Source: Musa acuminata AAA Group (Eukaryota; Streptophyta; Magnoliopsida; Zingiberales; Musaceae). Taken from it: DNA of 64,000 nucleotides. Of the stretch, positions 61,374-64,000 are shown one piece after another. The notes under the pieces are model-generated. The model ran no database searches. It was not told the DNA's origin and was given only the letters and a program-made list of their open reading frames with translations. Location: contig NC_088342.1 in NCBI RefSeq assembly GCF_036884655.1, positions 30,197,501-30,261,500 on the forward strand, in the 5' to 3' direction. The translations under genes and the position numbers were made by a program. Position 1 is the first letter of the stretch, and the number at the start of each line of letters is the position of its first letter.

Positions 61374-63361
61374 TGTTAGGATCGAGAGCACTAAGAGGGG
61401 GGGGTGAATTAGTGCAGCGGAAATCTTTTTGCGATTAAAAACAAAAGCTGCGTTCGTTTGATAAAAATCAGTTTTGAAGCAAAAGCCGACTCTAAGATAA
61501 CTTATGATTAAGTGCAGTTTACGTCTAAACGTAGTTTACGTCTAAACACAATTTACGTTTAAATGCAGTTTGCGTCTAAACGCAGTTTTACGTCTAAACG
61601 CATATTTACGTCTAAACGCAGATTTACGTCTAAACGCAGATTTACGTCCAAACTCAGTTTACGTCTAAAACGCAGTTTTACGTCTAAACGCAGATTTACG
61701 TCTAAACGCAGATTTACGTCTAAACGCAGATTTACGTCTAAACTCAGATTTACGTCTAAAACGTCTAAACACAGTTTGGACAGTTTTACGTCTAAACGCA
61801 ATTTTACGTCTAGACGCAGTTTCAAAGGGATCTAAACTTAGAAACTCGTTCGTAAAAGCGCAGAAGATAGTTTTGCAGAATCAAGGCGTAAACGTAAACT
61901 GCAATGTAAATATCGCACGAAAACACTGGTTTACGTCTGAAAACAGATTTGGAAGGATCAGCACTTAGAAACTTGTTCGTGAAGACGCAGAAGACAGTTT
62001 TGCAGAATCAAAACGTAAACGTAAACTGTAATGTACGAAAACACCGATTTACGTCTGAATGCAGATTCTGAAAGAACAGCACTTAGAACTTGTTCGTAAA
62101 AGCGCAGAAAGCAGTAGTTATGAAGGAGGTTTGCAGTAATGATAAAGTGCTCAAAATAAACGCAAACCAGAGATTTAGAGTGGTTCGGTCAGTCTTGACC
62201 TACTCCACTTTTGGCTTCCTCCACCGACGAGGTCACCGACGTCAACTAGAGGCCTTCCTTCAATAGGCGAAGGCCAACTGCCCTTTTACAGTTTCTCTCC
62301 TTTTGACAGGCTCAGGAGACAACCTTTACAGACCTTTCTCTCCTCACTTTACAACTCAAGAACTTGAAGAACAGAAGGAGGAGACTTAAAGGCTTTACAA
62401 CACTTTTGAGCTCTTAGAATCACAGAAAAGATCAAGATTTCGGTGTAGGTCTGTATCTTTTCAGTGCTGAATGGGTGGGGTATTTATAGGCCCCAACACA
62501 ATTCAAATTTCGAGCTCAAAACGATCAAATCCCGGAATTCCGGGATCAGGCGGTTGCACCTCTTGACTGGAGAGGTTGCACCGCCTGGCAGAGCTCGAAG
62601 ACCGAGCTCAGGCGGTGCCACCTCTCTATCAGGGAGGTTGCACCGCCCAGTCTTGCTCGAAGACTGAGCTCAGGCGGTGCCACCTCTCTGTCAGGGAGGT
62701 TGCACCGCCCAGTCTTGCTCGAAGACTGAGCTCAGGCGGTGCCACCTCCCGGCTGGAGAGGTTGCACCGCCTAGTCTCGCTGGGAGGCTTAGCCCAGGCG
62801 GTGCCACCTCCTGGCCTAGGCGGTTGCACCTCCTGGTGCAATCAGGGTCCAAATGGTTAGTTCCATTCGGCCCAATTTCAGTCTTTCAAGGGCCCAATTG
62901 CCCCAAGATTAAGCCAAAGGGATCACCTCCCATTTTCCAACTTAATCAACGTGCTAACTACGATTAAATCTAAGACAATTTCTGCAGCTTTGCTTCGGTG
63001 CGTCAATCGCTTCTTCCGGCGAGTTTCCGGCGAACTTCCGTCGATCAACCGATGAACCCTCGGTGATGCTCCTGCGGACTTCCGGCAAACTCCTGGACTT
63101 TGCGACGATTCACTTCGCAAGTTCCGACGAGCTTCGCTTGGCAAGCTTCTGGACTTCTCGGATCTGTTCTCGCAGAACCTCCGACGACCGTCCGAACTTC
63201 CGTCGAACTCTCGAACTTCCAATGTGATCATGAACTTGACTCCGGCGCAACTCCTGCTGCTTGTCTAACTTTCATCGTAGATAATCCTGCACACTTATCT
63301 CAACACATAGATTAGACAATAAATGACAATTGACTTCATCATCAAAATCCGAGATTCAACA
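61374..63361 (-). repeat. 5' LTR of the SIRE-like element
   Basis: 1,988 bp. TATA box at 62481-62489 (minus strand). Compared with the 3' LTR it has one extra 64-bp hairpin unit (62610-62735) and slightly fewer minisatellite units. Elsewhere the two LTRs are nearly identical, so insertion is recent. Confidence 0.94.
61513..61830. repeat. 18-bp minisatellite in the SIRE-like 5' LTR
   Basis: Same repeat family as 54260-54590, with a different number and order of variants. Confidence 0.9.
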
Positions 63362-63366
63362 GAAAA

Positions 63367-64000
63367 ATCATAAGAGTACAAATAAGAGATCTTGTTTTAA
63401 AAGAAAATTAAGTAATAACTCCACGAACTCACAAGGCAAAATCATGATTCATTTAGAAAATCTCCTCTCAAGAGAATATCAAGTAAAATTGTAGAAGATC
63501 GATTAATGAGAAATTTTGATTTATAATAAAATCTCATGTATCGAATGCCGAGAAATCAAAATGATGATTTATGTAAAAAATATCACAAGTTATATTCAAG
63601 AGAAAAATCATCATTCATTTTCAACTTATTCAATTTGTCACATCAACATTTCTTAGATATGCATGATACCAAAACATGGTTTCAAATCTTCAACATATAA
63701 CATGCATAAATTCAAAAATTGAAAGGAGAAGGGAAGAATTCAAAGGTACAAAGATTTCAACCATCTCATAAACAAATGTAAGACCAAGTCATGAATCCAA
63801 AATTCCATGAATCAAAATGATCATCAAATGTAATCTCATGTTATTCCAAGAAATCAATATCATGATTTTGATTAAACTCATTTCAAATTTAAATCATAAA
63901 AATCACTTTTATGGTTCACAAAATTCATAACATAGGTAGATTCATGATTTCATAATATATTTTCCCCTTTTTTAAGTATTTGATTTCATGTTAGCATGCT
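63367..64000. other. Int4 non-coding region, right part
   Basis: Resumes the Int2/Int3 sequence directly after the GAAAA target duplication and runs off the window at the position equivalent to about 45635 in Int2. Confidence 0.85.

Larger units (their letters stand above)
54118..63361 (-). mobile_element. Full-length SIRE-like Ty1/copia retrotransposon with gag-pol, inserted in Int4
   Basis: 9.24 kb in minus orientation. LTRs are 54118-56065 (3') and 61374-63361 (5'), both TGTTAGGATCGAGAG ... GAGATTCAACA on the plus strand. Exact 5-bp TSD GAAAA (54113-54117 and 63362-63366). Primer-binding site TGGTATCAGAGC at 61360-61371; polypurine tract at 56066-56080 (minus-strand AAAAAGGGGGAGAT). Gag-pol occupies 56828-61322 and is damaged at three places. 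No envelope-like frame is visible between pol and the 3' LTR (56081-56827), which is AT-rich. Confidence 0.96.
32919..64000 (-). mobile_element. Tandem array of a SIRE-like, gag-only copia element: four LTRs and four internal regions
   Basis: Order on the plus strand is LTR1 32919-34761, Int1 34762-38137, LTR2 38138-43915 (interrupted), Int2 43916-47171, LTR3 47172-48450, Int3 48451-51708, LTR4 51709-53034, Int4 53035 to beyond the window (interrupted). All units are in minus orientation and neighbours share one LTR. Every LTR starts TGTTAGGAT and ends GATTCAACA on the plus strand. At each right LTR boundary there is a primer-binding site, and at each left boundary a polypurine-like tract. 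Each internal region has a short gag and about 2.3 kb of AT-rich non-coding DNA, but no pol. The left flank is AATAT (32914-32918); the right flank is outside the window. After subtracting insertions, the repeat period is about 4.54-4.55 kb for units 2 and 3, against 5.2 kb for unit 1. Confidence 0.9.

Overview
The window is nuclear DNA of a flowering plant, most likely a monocot. Genes are split by GT..AG introns, and three recognisable host genes sit in a background dominated by Ty1/copia and Ty3/gypsy LTR retrotransposons of plant lineages. Banana family (Musaceae) or another Zingiberales fits the mix of long-LTR Tork/Angela-like and SIRE-like copia elements, but that is an inference. No bacterial-type operon, rRNA, tRNA or CRISPR array was seen.

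Layout. (1) 1-3,160: the 5' part of a V-ATPase subunit c gene on the minus strand; its last coding exon is not in the window. (2) 4,405-18,125: a decayed gag-only Ty3/gypsy element (Tat/Retand-like). A solo copia LTR (5,548-7,042) sits inside its gag, and a full-length decayed copia element of the same LTR family (8,136-16,703, minus) sits inside its tandem-repeat tract. Both carry exact 5-bp target-site duplications (TSDs). (3) 18,126-28,100: the gene island. An intact three-exon FUT13-type alpha-1,4-fucosyltransferase gene (19,743-24,779, plus) holds a Mutator-like non-autonomous element in intron 1. It lies tail-to-tail with an intact four-exon alkaline/neutral invertase gene (25,643-27,579, minus). 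(4) 28,100-32,918: AT-rich intergenic DNA with microsatellites, ending in a heavily decayed MuDR-like transposase remnant. (5) 32,919-64,000: the most unusual part. It is a head-to-tail array LTR1-Int1-LTR2-Int2-LTR3-Int3-LTR4-Int4 of a SIRE-like, gag-only, pol-less copia element on the minus strand, running off the right edge. LTR2 is split by a separate non-autonomous LTR element (39,035-43,510). Int4 is split by a full-length SIRE-like copia element with gag-pol (54,118-63,361), whose LTR ends, primer-binding site, polypurine tract and gag resemble those of the array. It is therefore a plausible autonomous partner.

How the parts relate. The three host genes have unrelated roles: vacuolar proton pumping, Golgi N-glycan Lewis-a fucosylation and cytosolic sucrose cleavage. 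Nothing suggests co-regulation. The retroelement nesting gives a relative history: the gypsy element came before its two copia insertions, and the array came before its two insertions. LTR2-4 and Int2-4 share deletions that LTR1/Int1 lack, so units 2-4 arose by tandem amplification of one derived unit. All coordinates were worked out by eye from terminal motifs, TSDs and reading frames.
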